This document shows, piece after piece, positions 34,376-47,060 of a stretch of 64,000 nt of DNA. The stretch is taken from positions 9,616,001-9,680,000 of the forward strand of contig OX419762.1 in the NCBI GenBank assembly GCA_948567375.1, written 5' to 3'. Position 1 is the stretch's first letter, and every line of letters begins with the position of its first letter. Source of the stretch: Lunularia cruciata. Lineage: Eukaryota > Streptophyta > Marchantiopsida > Lunulariales > Lunulariaceae. A model generated the notes under the pieces. The model did no database searches. It had not been told where the DNA came from and saw only the letters and a program-made list of their open reading frames with translations. The position numbers and the translations under genes are program-made.

Positions 34376-34500
34376 CAGGCAGATTTCTCATATAGAATCT
34401 ATTGACTTAGCCTCATTTTATTTATTTGGTCTCATCCTTGTTCTACCTGATGGGGTCTTCCCATCCTTTGTGTTTTCTAAGCCGTTGCCTTTAATTATCT
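34376..34500 (-). repeat. Hairpin repeat H1, inverted copy
   Basis: Plus strand shows CTGATGGGGTCTTCCCATCC, then TTTGTGTTTTCTAAGCCG, and upstream TTAGCCTCATTTTATTT. It heads the inverted E1 copy just as H1 heads E1 at 4141. Confidence 0.7.
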
Positions 34501-34930
34501 CATGGTCCCGGGTGAATGAGGTCAGTCCTCCATCTCTGCATATATTTATAAGGTATTCAACCCCGCTAGTTGAAACAGAAATTCGCGTATGACTGCAGAT
34601 CAGAAGAGATACACTTCTTAGGCGATCTTGTTGTCTTATGCGATTTAGACCATACGACTACATATCTCTAGCACTCAGCAAGAACGACTATAGATACCTC
34701 GTCTGTAGAGGTCGCCTTATTGGACCATGTAAATGCAAAAAGAAATGAAGACTAACAAACTTTAAAATCTTACTAAGTCTTGCAAAGATCAACTAAAACC
34801 CATCGTTAGGCTGAAATCGGAATACAATCGTTATTGCCACAACAATTACTCTTGGTACGCGCTTCAATGCATAAGAGGTGCCTTTGAGCTATTCCTGTTG
34901 TACGTGGCACCGCGTTGTAAAAAAGACATA
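34500..34930 (-). pseudogene. LRR-end relic and flank
   Basis: Homologous to 15170-15590. The first part (GTATTCAACCCCGCTAGTTG) matches LRR-coding DNA; the rest is the non-coding flank. Confidence 0.6.
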
Positions 34931-35645
34931 AGCGGACATGTCGCTCCTTACAGACACCAAAAGGATGTCAGTACAGTTTAAGGGATAAAGTACAGTTTAA
35001 GGTATAAAATTTGTACTCGACCACAAAGACAGAAAAGCAAAGTAACTATGAGAGAGTTTTTTCGATTTGTATTGAATAGAGCAATACACTATATTACATA
35101 GTAGATTAGTAAAAAAATGTATAAATGTATATTATAATATTGAATAAAATATTTTCAAATAATTATATATATTTAATTTAACATATATTTTTTACATTAA
35201 AATATTTTTACCAAATAAAAAACCATGGACATCACACAACTATTATTTATTGAAATGAAATTTTAATAGATACTAGTAATTGCAAGAGACCATACATTTT
35301 CTAATCGTTTATAAAAATATATTAGGATGATGGTATATGGTGAAAAGCAAGATTTGGGATTGTTCTTAAACCAAAGGCCTTAAGTACACGTGATAGTGAT
35401 CGGGTTTCACATCCCAAGGCAAAAAGGTGGACATTTAAAGAGATAATTTTTTATTGGATTCAGATCCTAAGATACTTGAGTTTGATAGAAGCGAGTATAA
35501 CTTTTGCATCATCAAGCGAATATAATTTCCACATCGTCGTGTCCCCCTAATGAGAAAAAATAAACTCACTTGTATTCAATACAACTAGTACTATTTAAAT
35601 CTTGTACACTTTTCATTACTTAGCTTTACACATTAGTGTTAGTGT
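34930..35645 (+). repeat. Composite repeat R2-R3, truncated
   Basis: R2, an AT-rich block at 35090-35330 and the first part of R3 (ending near CTTAGCTTTACACATTAG). It is cut short where the integrase relic begins. Confidence 0.7.
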
Positions 35646-36329
35646 ATGCATCTACATTTCTATGTATATTTGTTGAGACTTTGGTGATATCTATTTTAGT
35701 ACATATTGGAAGAGGAGTTATTGAGATTATAAATCAAGAAGGTGAAGATGTTAGTACGGTTTAGTGAAATATTTTGATGATGTCTTAGTGATGGATTGTT
35801 TTTGTATTGGTATTATGGGAGGCATTGTTCTTGCCAAAGAGAAAGACTATGTTCTTCGGCAAGTCAAGGAGTTTAGGTCGGAAGGCAAATACCTTCTTTG
35901 TGTACGAGAGGATGGTAGACTGAGAGTAGTACTACTTCTATCTCAAAGATCACAATTTTTCTATCAAGTTTATGAGGAGCTAAGACATTTTGGAATAAAG
36001 TATGCATATAATTTACTCCAAAGTCATTATTGATGGCATGGTATGCTTACCAATATATAGCAATTTGTTGCCAAATGTGTGATTTGTGACCAAGTTAGTA
36101 TCTTATTTAATGTTCATATATCACAATTACATCCATTACCTATCATAGGATCAAGTAACAGTTGGAGTTTGGACCTTATCATTGATTATGAGACATTATC
36201 TATAGGTTATGGTATATGGTAGAACATATGGTATGTATATGGTAATATGGTAGAACATTTCTCCAAGTGGATTGAGTTGGTGGTACTTCTTGACAAGTCT
36301 AGTGGAAGGGCGACTTGTTCCTAAATTGG

Positions 36330-36640
36330 ATTCCTAATCATTTTGGTGCACCAGTTGAGATTTTGACTGATCAAGGTGTAGAGTTTTGGGGAGAGTTTGT
36401 GGTCTCATGTGACAAAACCTTGATTGATCAAGGCCTTGGATTCTTAATCATTTTGGTGCACCAGTTGAGATTTTGACTGTTCAAGGTGTAGAGTTCTTGG
36501 GAGAGTTTGTGGTCTCATGTGACAAAACCTTGATTGATCAAGGCCTTTGATTCTTAATCATTTTGGTGCACCAATTGAGATTTTGACTGATCAAGGTATA
36601 GAGTTTTTGGTCTCATGTGACAAAGCCTTGATTGATCAAG
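36330..36640 (+). repeat. Three-copy tandem repeat, 110-bp period
   Basis: Units begin at about 36330, 36440 and 36550 (TTCTTAATCATTTTGGTGCA). They triplicate the integrase segment around TDQG. Confidence 0.85.
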
Positions 36641-36667
36641 GCCTTGTCACATGAGACCAAAAACTCT
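36600..36667. repeat. 68-bp near-perfect palindrome
   Basis: 33-base arms with one mismatch flank a 2-base centre. Left arm starts AGAGTTTTTGGTCTCATGTG; the right arm ends in its complement, CACATGAGACCAAAAACTCT. It sits at the end of the 110-bp tandem repeat, so the second arm is an inverted copy of a unit end. Confidence 0.95.
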
Positions 36668-37439
36668 CCAGATGACCTTGAGGTAGATGGCTAAGTAGAG
36701 AGAGTGGTTCACACAATGAAAACAGGAGTGCATAAATATGGTTTGCAAAGAAGCCACTTGGGAGATTGGGATACCTTGGTTGGCCACGGGCTTTTGGTTC
36801 AACCGACAAGCCTTCTTAACATCTTGCTCTCCTTATGTTTTACTCTATGGACAATATCTAGAGATACATGTAGTCATTTATCAAGATACTACTATAGTTT
36901 TGGACTTGGATGATCCAAACATATGGATGAACACATGTTCTCAATGTGTAGAGATCTTTTGGAAAGTGATGTTAATGGCCTTTGAGAATTTAGTAATTAC
37001 TCAACATGGGAAAAACTTATGCTATGCTACTATTCAAGGAGACTATAGACTCTTAATCCATCAATCTTATCTAGGTGACTATATACATCTATAGCAGACA
37101 ACACTGACAATAATTGATGTTACTATAGGCTACGCTATCTTGAGAGTACATGAGGTTTTTCCTTCTAGAGTCCTTGTGCCAGAAGGACATGATGGTGTTA
37201 ACTCAAAGGATCATTCATGTTCACAATTGTGTGCAAGTCACCTCCCAAACATTGATGGCACTATGGATCTAAGCTTAGCACTTGTGTGTAGGCTTAGGGT
37301 GTATGTTATATGGCTCTTTTGGTGGAGCTACTACTATGTTAGTGTGCAATAGTTGTTTGAGAGGATATCATATGAATTTTTGACTCTTCTTCTCATGGTG
37401 GTCCATCAAGTACTGTGGTTATATCTTAGATGTACTTGA

Positions 37440-37950
37440 CCTACAGCTAATTCACTCTTTATAGTATATAGATTGTAGACAAGCAGCTAACGATGTGGCT
37501 CAATAGCACCCACTCTCTTGATCTTTGCCCACATGGGGTATACCACATACTTGGAGTAGATGGCTAATCTAGAGTTAGAGGGACCTAACTACAAGCTAGG
37601 GAGCAATCGTTGCACTTAAGAATTCATGTATGACTTATGTGTGAGTTGTGCTTTTATAGTGTATGATGTTGACAACAATATATGTTTATTAGTGATGTAT
37701 ATATACATGATATTTATCATGACATCCGTAGTGCCAAAGCTAGGTTGCTCAGATGTTGGAATGTTAGAGTTGGTAATCATAAGTATTTTGGTAGTTACTC
37801 TTGGACTACTTGTTTGCAATACTCTATCCATTCTAGGTGGTCATTTGCAAGGAAGAAAATGGAACTTGGATGACAAAGGTCATCAATGCAATTCATAATC
37901 ACAAGGTAGTACATGACATTTGCTACATATCCAAGTGCAAAGAGTCCTCT
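37440..37950 (+). other. Retroelement tail region X
   Basis: GTGTATGATGTTGACAACAA and GCCAAAGCTAGGTTGCTC match the tails at 11.1 kb and, in reverse, 59.76-59.96 and 58.70-58.80 kb. It is non-coding and probably near the 3' end of the PHD-type element. Confidence 0.5.
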
Positions 37951-39700
37951 TTATTGTAGAGTTAAAAATTTTACATCAATTAAGCAAAGTTGGCATTGCA
38001 CCGTGTCTAGTTCTTGGTACTCTTTGTGAAACCAACTCAAGTTGTTGGGCAACAAAGGAAGATATCCATATGTAGAACATGCTAGAAAAAGAAAGCACTT
38101 CATGGACAATTTTTTAAAGAGGCCTTGGTGGATATGCTCATTGAGCATGGTGTTAACCACAACCTTCAATGTGATGTTGATGAGAATTTGACCCACCTGT
38201 TCATTGTCCTCAACTCTGTTGATGCAATCACATGGACATTCTTTGCAAACAAGATTTGGCCTTTTGGATTTCACATATAAAACAAATAAATAAAAAATTC
38301 CCTTGTTGCGTGCAATTGGAATTTGAGCAACAAATCAAACGTTCACCCTCTTCTATTCTTCTAAGCAACATGAAACTTTTGGGGATTATGTTGCTCAAAC
38401 AATGAGAAAGCTATAGAGGACATTTGGAAAAATGCTTGGAATTGATGCAAGGCATAACTTTGTCTTTGTGATGGACTATGAACTTGCACTAATTTATGCA
38501 ATATTAGTGGTTTTCTTGATTTCAATCAACATGCTTTATGTGTGGCACATTAACAAGGATACTTGGCAATTAGCGTGCAGCATATGACTGTAAAGATTCT
38601 AGGACTAGCTTCATGCTGTTATGGAAAGGCATTGTCTCTTCTTTAAGTGAGGAAGAGGATCACAAAAATATCCATCAACTAACTTGCAATATTCCCAATG
38701 CAGTTTTCCATTCTCTTGCAACAACATGGTTGTACCACAAGGAGAAGCTTGTTGTTGCATGGCTTTGACATGTTCTACACTTTGGGCATACATCAACTTT
38801 GTGATTGGAAGGTGCATATGCCATGTTGAAGTGTTGGATCTAGAGGTCAATTGGAGATTTACTTGGTGTTTATGAGTTGTTTGAAGTTTCTTGCAACCAA
38901 TAGCTCTCCAACATCAGCCAGTCCAACAATTACCCACAAACTTGATCTCTTCTATCCCTTAGAGAGGAGCCGTTGTGAAAAGATGTGATGAAGAAGATCT
39001 CAGTTTTTGCAATGTGGAAAGCTCTCAAACTGTACCACAAGTCACTTTCTCTATTAATGGATGATCAATGCAACAACTTATTCTTGTCAACCATGGGCAT
39101 TCCTTATTCACATCATATCAAACTCAAATGAAGTAGAAGGATATTAATGTGTCTTTGTCTATTTTTCATTTTGACAAGCAATGATTGCTTCAACAACCAT
39201 TCACCAATAAATAGATGCATGAATTTCAAACATTTGCATAGATCATGGAGTTTATTCAACAACAGCATGAAATGTTGCTTCCTCATCAACAGCACATGAT
39301 GAAATGTGCTTTTGTTGAGATTTTTATGCAAGATTCTGTAGTGCATAATCCCTTAATGATGCAACCAAGAGGTTGACCTTCTGGAACACATCTTGCAACA
39401 CAAACATTGCAGAATTCTACAAGATGTGACATTTCTGCATTTGAATTGCTGGAAAGTTGTTTGCTCAGAATTGACCTGGTGAGTGTCGCTATGGTATATT
39501 TCATGAGCTTGGCCACAATGCTAGAACTTGCCACATACTGAATGTTGGGTTGAGGATGCAGCAAGCAACCATTTCTAGTTAGATACAACAGAGGGCAAAT
39601 CTTTCAATTCAGAACATTACCATCAAGGAAACATAGAAATTCTTTGAGCGAGACCCCAGCTGGAGGTGGAGCCCCCAGGACCCTCACAATTTTTCCTTAC
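37950..39700. other. Unassigned stretch
   Basis: Several minus-strand open frames of 60-107 codons (38274-37951, 39588-39286) have no recognisable motif. The sequence is not seen elsewhere in the window. It may be an old mobile element. Confidence 0.4.
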
Positions 39701-39709
39701 TTGTTAAAT

Positions 39710-39990
39710 CTTGTCAAACAGAACCATCAGATTGGTTGGTATTGTACAGGGAGGTAGATTTGCTAAAAAGATGAGGTGGGTTTACGGATGCCATTTCTAA
39801 AACCCCCAATTGTAATGAAGGCATTGTAGGATCTCCACAAAAGACATATCTTGTCAAACAAGACCATCAGATTGGTAAGTATTGTACAGGGAGGTAAATT
39901 TGCTAAAAAGATGAGGTGGGTTTACTGCTGCCATTCCTGAAACCCCTAATTGTAACAAAGGCATTGTAGGATCACCACAAAGGACATATC
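39710..39990. repeat. Two-copy tandem repeat, 140-bp period
   Basis: Units start CTTGTCAAACA at 39710 and 39850 and end CACAAA(A/G)GACATAT, which is also the start of R2. A reverse copy lies at 10735-10830. Confidence 0.85.
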
Positions 39991-41190
39991 TCTCCTTATA
40001 AACATCAAAAAGGATTTCAATATTTTCTCTATTGGAAGTTCAAAGGGTGCATGTAAGGTATAAGGTACAAAATTTGTATGCAGATTCATCAAGACAGAAA
40101 ATGCAAAGTAATGGTGAGAGACTTTTTGTGATTTCTATTAAAAAATGCAGTATTCTATACTATATAGTAGATTAATAATGTCCTTACTGTAAAAGTATAT
40201 TTAATGAAATTTTAAAAATTATTTTTTATATATCATATTTAATTTTTTATATAATTGATGTATATATGTATATAAAAAAATATACACTTCTTTATGTACT
40301 TTTTATTATAAACATATATTTTTATTACATCAATATCTATTTACTGATCAAACAAACCATACACATCATACCGTTATTATTAGCTCAAATCAATTTTTAA
40401 GATTTACTAATAGATCTTAAGTAACCATGCATTTTCTCATACTTTATTAAAGTGTATTATGATGGTATATGGTGAAAAGCAAAATTATGAATTTTTCTTG
40501 GACTATAGGCTCCAAGTACACTTGATAATGCCTAGGTTTTACATCCCAAGGCAAAAAGGTAAACATTTAACAACTAATTCTATATTGGATTCAAGTCCTA
40601 AAATATTTGAGTTTGACATAGTCGAGTATAATCATTAGGTTTGGAGTCATTTGGATGGAAAACATGTTCAAAATTCAAAATGGACCAACTTGTTTCAAAA
40701 TTTGGTATTACACATTATGCATCTTAAGTGCTGCACTAACATATTATTATGGACATAAGGAGCAAGAGTACAAGAGTGGTTCAAACAGTTCTCATTACTA
40801 AGTCATGAGAATTTTGATGTAAACTCTAGGATTTAGTCATGAATTTTAAGCATTACTAGGATCCTCAAATTCTTGGGCGAGAAATGTCAAACAGATCAAA
40901 CTCGTCAAGCCAATGTTGCTGTCATGTAAATTTTCCAAAGATAATCAAACCAAATTTGCAACCAAATTTGCAACCAAATTTCCATGGCTCACCATAGGGT
41001 AAAGGACTTAAGAGTGTTGCATTAAATTCCCGCACAAATTGCTATTCAAAAAACTCCTAGCCTCCAGAAACACACATCTAAAATAAAGCAACTCTGATTT
41101 CTGCATCATCGTGTCTCCTGGGTAAGTACAAAGAGAAAAATAAAATCATTTGTGTTCAATAAAAGAAGTATTATCTAAATCTTTAAAGGA
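39980..41190 (+). repeat. Composite repeat R2-R3
   Basis: R2 at 39985-40130, an AT-rich block with TATATA runs to about 40430, then R3 to about 41185. It lacks the last 300 bases of R3 present at 16.6-16.95 kb. Confidence 0.7.
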
Positions 41191-42580
41191 ATCCTTGACT
41201 TAGTTGGTAGGTGAAGATAAGACCACCTACTCATAGGATGATTCTCATTACTTGGATATTCCTTTAGACTTTTAGGTTTGAAACTTGAGTTACTCCGGTA
41301 ATTAGTAACTTTGGTATGTATCTTTTTCAGAAATATATAAGCTAGGGGTGAGGAGGAATTCATCATCTTTTCATTTGTAACTATCTCTCATTGAGTTCTC
41401 TAGTGAGTAATATCTTGAGTCTTAGAGGTGCCTTTAAGTTTTAGGCTTGGAGGAGTGTGATTGAGTTCTTTGCCTTAGTCATGGTGAAGACCTTAATAGC
41501 CATCAGAGGTTCATCTTGAGTGAGAGATAAGCCTACTCACATTTTTGGTTTTGTTGTCGGGACCTCTCTAGAGGGCAAGTTAATGTTCCTTGTACAATTC
41601 TATATTAGGTAGAAGGAGGTATGAAAGCTGACTTGTAGAAAACATTATGGGAGGAAAATGATGAGCTTATGTTAGAAAAATTGGATCCATTGTATACCAT
41701 ATAGTTCTTTATGATGTTTTTGAGGTGATATTATACATACTATACACATGATAGGATTTGGAGAGATTGTTTGAGGTGGATTGTAGATTTTGTGGATTAT
41801 TGTGATTTTGGGGATTATTGTGATTTTGAATAAAACTTCAAGTTTAAATCTAGACTTGACATTTCATAGAAGATAGCTTGGATTATCTTTTAGTTGTGAC
41901 ACTTGAAATTATTAAAAGGGATGATACACACACTAAGTTAGAATTTTTGGAATGTGGTAGATAAATTGTTCCCACAAATTAAATGCTCTTTGGAAATTTT
42001 AACAAAGTATATCATTTCACCATTTTCTATCTGATTATTCCAAAAATTACCCAAAAAAATAATGCAAGATAGCATACCTTTTGGCCCAAGAATTATGGAG
42101 AGATCATTCTTTGGCATGAAGTGATGAATTTCTAAACCGAGGTGGTGGTTTTTAGACCAAATCTGAAAGATGTGTGCTGAATAGAAAGATGTCTAGGCTA
42201 AATAGCACAATGAAAGTGCTGATATTTCCTAGGGGAGGACAACCTAGGGTGCTGATCAAGTGTGAAAATTTCAAATTTCTGAGAGTTATAATATGAGTGA
42301 ATTGGTTGACATTGTGAGGAGGGGTCATTTTAGGAGAGTTAAGTTCTCATGAATGAGGAATTTAGGTTTGAGCAAAAATATATTTGAGTGTTTAGACTCA
42401 TCTTGGGAGCATGGAGGACCATCACAAGTGGAAATCAAGGTTATGTAAGGTTCCTCAAGGGGTTGAAGTGATAGTAGTGGCTGATTACAAGAATGGATAA
42501 CTTAGAGTAGAATTTGAAGAAAGTGTTGAGAGTATTCAAAGACCTTCACCATTTAGAGGAAAGTTTAAAGACCTTCACCA
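41190..42580 (+). other. Leader or spacer of the Gypsy relic
   Basis: No open frame of note. It may be the 5' region of the retroelement that follows; no LTR termini or primer-binding site could be fixed. Confidence 0.35.
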
Positions 42581-42586
42581 TTCTAA

Positions 42587-45500
42587 GTGTTGAAGAAAGT
42601 GTTGAAAGTATTCAAAGACCTTCCCCATTCTAAGTGCTTCTTTTGTGGAGAGAAGGGACACAAGGAAATTTCATGTTTATTGAGTCTTGAGAACAAGAGA
42701 TTGAGAGAAAGGAGAGGCTTATTTGACTTGGGATTGCATGTTGGACCTTCTTCACCAAGATTAGGAGGGAGGATATCCAAGACCAAGGATTTGTGTGAGG
42801 TTTGTGGAGTGAAAGGACTTCCAAAGGGCCATGGGTGTAAAGGAGCAATAACATTGTTGGAGGCTTTTGTAAGGATCTTGGAGAGAGTCATAGTACAACT
42901 ATAGAGAAACTACTATAGAGAGAAGAAAAAGGTAGCAAGAGGCTAAGATGGGGAAACTTCTTGTTTTATTTGGCAAGAATGGAAATGATGTCAAGGCTTT
43001 TGTAAGAGACTACAAGAGGGATTGCATAGGAAAAAAATAAGAAGAGGAAGAATGAGTGGGCCTCATTACTACTAGATTTCTTTGAGGACGTAGCTCTTAC
43101 ATGGTATGAGTTACAATACTAAATGAGAGAGAGGAGAGATGAGCAAGAGGAATCTTGGTAGAGTTTGACTACATCACTTTTTGAAAACTTTCTTCTAGAT
43201 AAGAGTTATGAGAGATTTTTTAGTGAGGTTATCTTCCTCAAGAAAGGAGATGGAGAGAAAGTGAGAGTCTATGTAGAGAGAGTGGAGAAGTTAAAGTCCA
43301 GGTTCTATATAATGTTGAGGAAAAGTAGGAATGATGTGGAGACTATCATGATTGAGATAGAAGCCATGTCTATCAAGAGTTTTGCGAGAGGGTTGAAACC
43401 ACAAATTAGAAGCAAGGTGAGATATGAGAAACTATCTTCCAAGATAAAAACTATCAAGATTATAGATCATATGGAAGAGAGTTTGGAAGAAGATGAGACT
43501 AATTTGGTGGTGAAGGAGGTTGTATGTCCTTCACAAGTCTACAAGTATGGTAGGGTTTCTGATCCTTTGGTGGCAAAGGTGTCACCACAAGTAATATTTG
43601 CCCCTATTCTTGCACCTCTACCAAAAGATCCTCTTCAAACTATCATGGAGCACCTTGCAGATCTCAAGATCAATGTAGTGCAACTATGGGAGAAGAGAGA
43701 AGTACACCAAAATGGAGTTGGGAGAAGGCTTAGGGGTTATGGAAACTATTTATATAAAGGAGGCCAACCAACTAGCAATTTCAATGATAGAAATTTTTTT
43801 TGGGTGTGGAGGTATAGGTCATATCCAAAGGAAATGCCCCAATTCCAACTACCTCCAATGCAAAATAAATTTAAGGGGATATATATGTCCTATCCCCTTT
43901 CTCCAAGTACCATGGAGGAAGGGGATATGAGGAGAAAAATAGAGAGAAGGAAGGAGGTAGTGAAGCCCATGTACCTCCTATGCAAAATAGAGGTAGTGGA
44001 GAGCAATTATAAGAAGGGAGAATGCTCAAACTCCAAATGTCTTAACTTGGAACTTTTAGGACAAGAGAAGAGAGTGCGGTTTGCAAATGATATAAAGTCT
44101 TCTCAAGAATTCACACCTAATAAGGATAGTCTAATGCCCACAAGGAGTAATCATAATACTAGTTCAACACTATCAACAAAACTACAAAGAAGAAGTTGGG
44201 GATGGATTATTTCTTGATCTCAAAGCAACAATGGGCTATAATGTGTTAAAGGGTGTTGGTAGTCATAAGGCCAACATCATAGTGGGTCAACTGATTGCTT
44301 TGAGATCTTACCATGAGGAAGGAGCTTAGGGGTTTGAGTTCTACAAGAAGTAAGAGAAAGAAGAAATCAAAGGCTCCAATATCAATGGAGGTAGTGGATG
44401 TAAACCAACATAATGGGAGGCTTGTGAATATACTTCCAAGATTGATGCAAGGATGCATGGTCACAACATCAAGGATACACTTTTTGATGGAGGATTTGTA
44501 GTGAATGAATGTCATAGAAGTTGATGAAGAAGTTAGGTATAACATTCTCTAGACCTTCAACATTTGTAGTGTGCATGGAAAACAAGCAACAATTTTGATA
44601 GATGGGTGTGATGGACAAGGTAGTAGAATTGGTTAAGGGAATTCAAAATCTCTTGACTTATCAAGTCTTGAAAGATGCAAGTTATGATTTGCTACTTGGG
44701 AGGCCATCGTTGAGAGCAACTTGAAAAACTGATTGATGGCACAAAGGATACTTGAGAATTGGCCCATCAAACCACTGGGTTATAGTTCTTTTAATCAACA
44801 CCACCTACCCTTCACATTCAAATACACACTCTTTTGATTATTTGGAGTCAGATTTAGAGGAAGGAGCTTCAATTGTGGACACAAGCATGGAAGAAGAGAC
44901 CTTATTGAAGGAGGATATCTTTGAATCTAATTCAGATGTGCATCCCTTGTGTGATATGGACTTGATGAAGGACCTTGATAAATCACTATTGACACTAAAG
45001 GAGATAAAGAAGAGACTATTTACCCTCAAGTATGGTCCAAATGTTACCAAGGAGGAGAAGGTAAGATTTGAGGAGATTTTTTGTAAGTTTATCCATGTGT
45101 TTGCTTTTAGTTACAAGGATCTCAAAGATGTCACCTTGGAAGAGCACCGGATAGAGATAGAGTCACATACAAGACCAGTCTGCCAAAAGCAACATTGCAT
45201 TTGCACACCAACAACTTTGGTTGTGAAGGAGAAGATGGATAAGCTCAAGGAGGTTGAGTTTATTTTTGAGATGGAGAATTCAGAATGGATATCTCCAATT
45301 GTGATTGTGAAGAAAAAGAATAATGAGCTTTGTGCAGGTGTTGATTACAAGAAGCTCAAGCTGCTACCAAGAAAGACTACTATCCCTTGCCATTTATTCA
45401 TAAGATCTTGGAGGAGGTTACAAGTCACAAGAAGTACAATTTTGGAGATGGGAGCAAGGAGGAGCACTTTTAGCACTTGATCAAAATTTTGCAATCCTTT

Positions 45501-45980
45501 GATAAAGCAAATGAATCATTCAACCCAAAGAAGTGCACCTTTGGTTGCAAACAAGGTCTAATTTTGAGGCATATCATTTCAAAGCATGGATTAGAGATGG
45601 TTCCTAAAAAGGGGAGGAAAATCTCAAAGCTTACATTCCTTTCAAGTTTGACAAAGTTATGCCAATTCTTGGGGATGGTTGGGTACTATAGGAGATTCAT
45701 CTTCTCATTTTTCAACAAGGCATAAGCATTGACCATTGGGTTTATGCATTTCAGATGGGTGTAGAATGCATGGTGATTTTGGAGGACAAGGAGGCTCTAA
45801 AAGCTTTTGAGGAGCTCAAGAAATCCCTTATTATGGCTCCAATTCTTGCTAAACCTGATTGGAGTAAGCCTTTCACCCTTTACATTGATGCTTCCAATAT
45901 AACCATAAGATGTACTCTTAGTCAATTAGACCAAGATGAACATAATCATCCAATAGCTTATACTAGTAGATCATGAGTCA
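42587..45980 (+). pseudogene. Ty3/Gypsy retrotransposon relic, copy 1
   Basis: In order: a zinc-knuckle piece CFFCGEKGHKEISC (42640); gag capsid at 43165-44217 (FLLDKSYERFFSEVIFLKKG, then RGLKPQIRSKVRYEK); a second knuckle with its first Cys lost (FFGCGGIGHIQRKC, about 43795); the start of RT at 44752-45480 (SEWISPIVIVKKKNNELCAG, VDYKKL); the end of RT at 45477-45725 (GYYRRFIFSFFNKA); and the RNase H start at 45755-45976 (PFTLYIDASN, HPIAYTSRS). The catalytic centre of RT is deleted, the join being within 45380-45480. Not functional. Confidence 0.8.
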
Positions 45981-47060
45981 CTTACCACTATTCCCAACAT
46001 GCTTCTAGCATATCTACCATTTCCCATAATCTGATGGGGCAGGTTTGTACCTCTAGCCAGTTGTGTGGGTTTGTCCCATAGGAGGAGTGTTGCAGACTAT
46101 TACTTCATGAATTTCTAAGCACAACCTCTCCTTCAGCCACTCCTTAAGGCCCCTTGGAAGAGTGTCCATTGGTGCAAGAACCCTAGTGGGCTCCATGTCT
46201 TTGACGTGGGTTGACAAAGGCACAGGTCCATTGGTGCTAAGGATAGCCAACACAATAAGCTATTGGTTGGCACTATCTGTCTTGAATGATTTTCAAAGTA
46301 GATAATTGCATGAGGAATCATATTCAGTTTGAGTACATATCGGAATTCTCATGGACAATTGTGGGAATTATTGGGTTTCTTACCCAAACCCTCCAATCCG
46401 TGATAAGGCATATGTAGTCCTTTGACTATGGGCTTCTTGGATTCCAAGACATAAGTCACCGCTCAAGGGCTATCAAGGTCATTGGAGTGTTCCCCATTGC
46501 TAAGATCCACATCCCACTTCTTGTTAAAACATTTGATCAATGTAGTTGCATAGTGCATTGTAAGATAGCAAATTTGGGAAAACCATAAGATATTGAGTTT
46601 GGAAATGCCTAACTTACTTCTCCAAGATTGCTAGAAGAACCTCCAAGGCAAGAAAAAAATTGGTACAAGTTCTCTACCCCAACTACTCAATGTTGTCAGT
46701 GACTCCTATACTATGGTACTAATTGGTATAGTTTGGGACATTGGATCTAATGTAGTAGTGGTATTGTGAGCTGCCCATATCACACATCCTAGTGGATCTT
46801 GGTGATCTTGGTGTTAGTGACCCGGCTTGATTTTACATATTGTCATCTGGAGCAAAGATGTAGTATCAATGCCAAACCCCTGCTTACCAATTTCAAATAG
46901 TCCACCAAGTATCTTATGGAAAAGTAAGGTTGTGGAGTGGAAGGACTACCTAAAGGGCACAAGTGTAGTGAAGTAATAGCACTTTTGGAGACTTTGGTGA
47001 AAGATCTTGGAGAAAGTCTTAGTAAAACTATAGAGAAACTACCACCTTCATAAGTTAGTG
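45980..47060. other. Spacer between the two Gypsy relics
   Basis: 46030-46900 matches nothing else here and has no convincing gene. About 46920-47050 repeats the GVKGLPKGHGC-coding segment of copy 1, so copy 2 begins there. Confidence 0.4.

Larger units (their letters stand above)
35700..37440 (+). pseudogene. LTR retroelement integrase relic with PHD-like tail
   Basis: 35764-36033 ends with an H2C2-like run (YEELRHFGIKYAYNLLQSHY) continuing to CVICDQV. Then comes the core with PVEILTDQGVEF at about 36350, KYGLQRSHLGDWD at 36730, an RQAFLTSCSPYVLLYGQ segment, FENLVITQHGKNL, and a RVHEVFPSRVLVPEGHDGV segment. After 37250 a Cys/His run in another frame (MLVCNSCLRGYHM) resembles half of a PHD finger. 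Stops, frameshifts and a local triplication make it non-functional. Confidence 0.65.
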
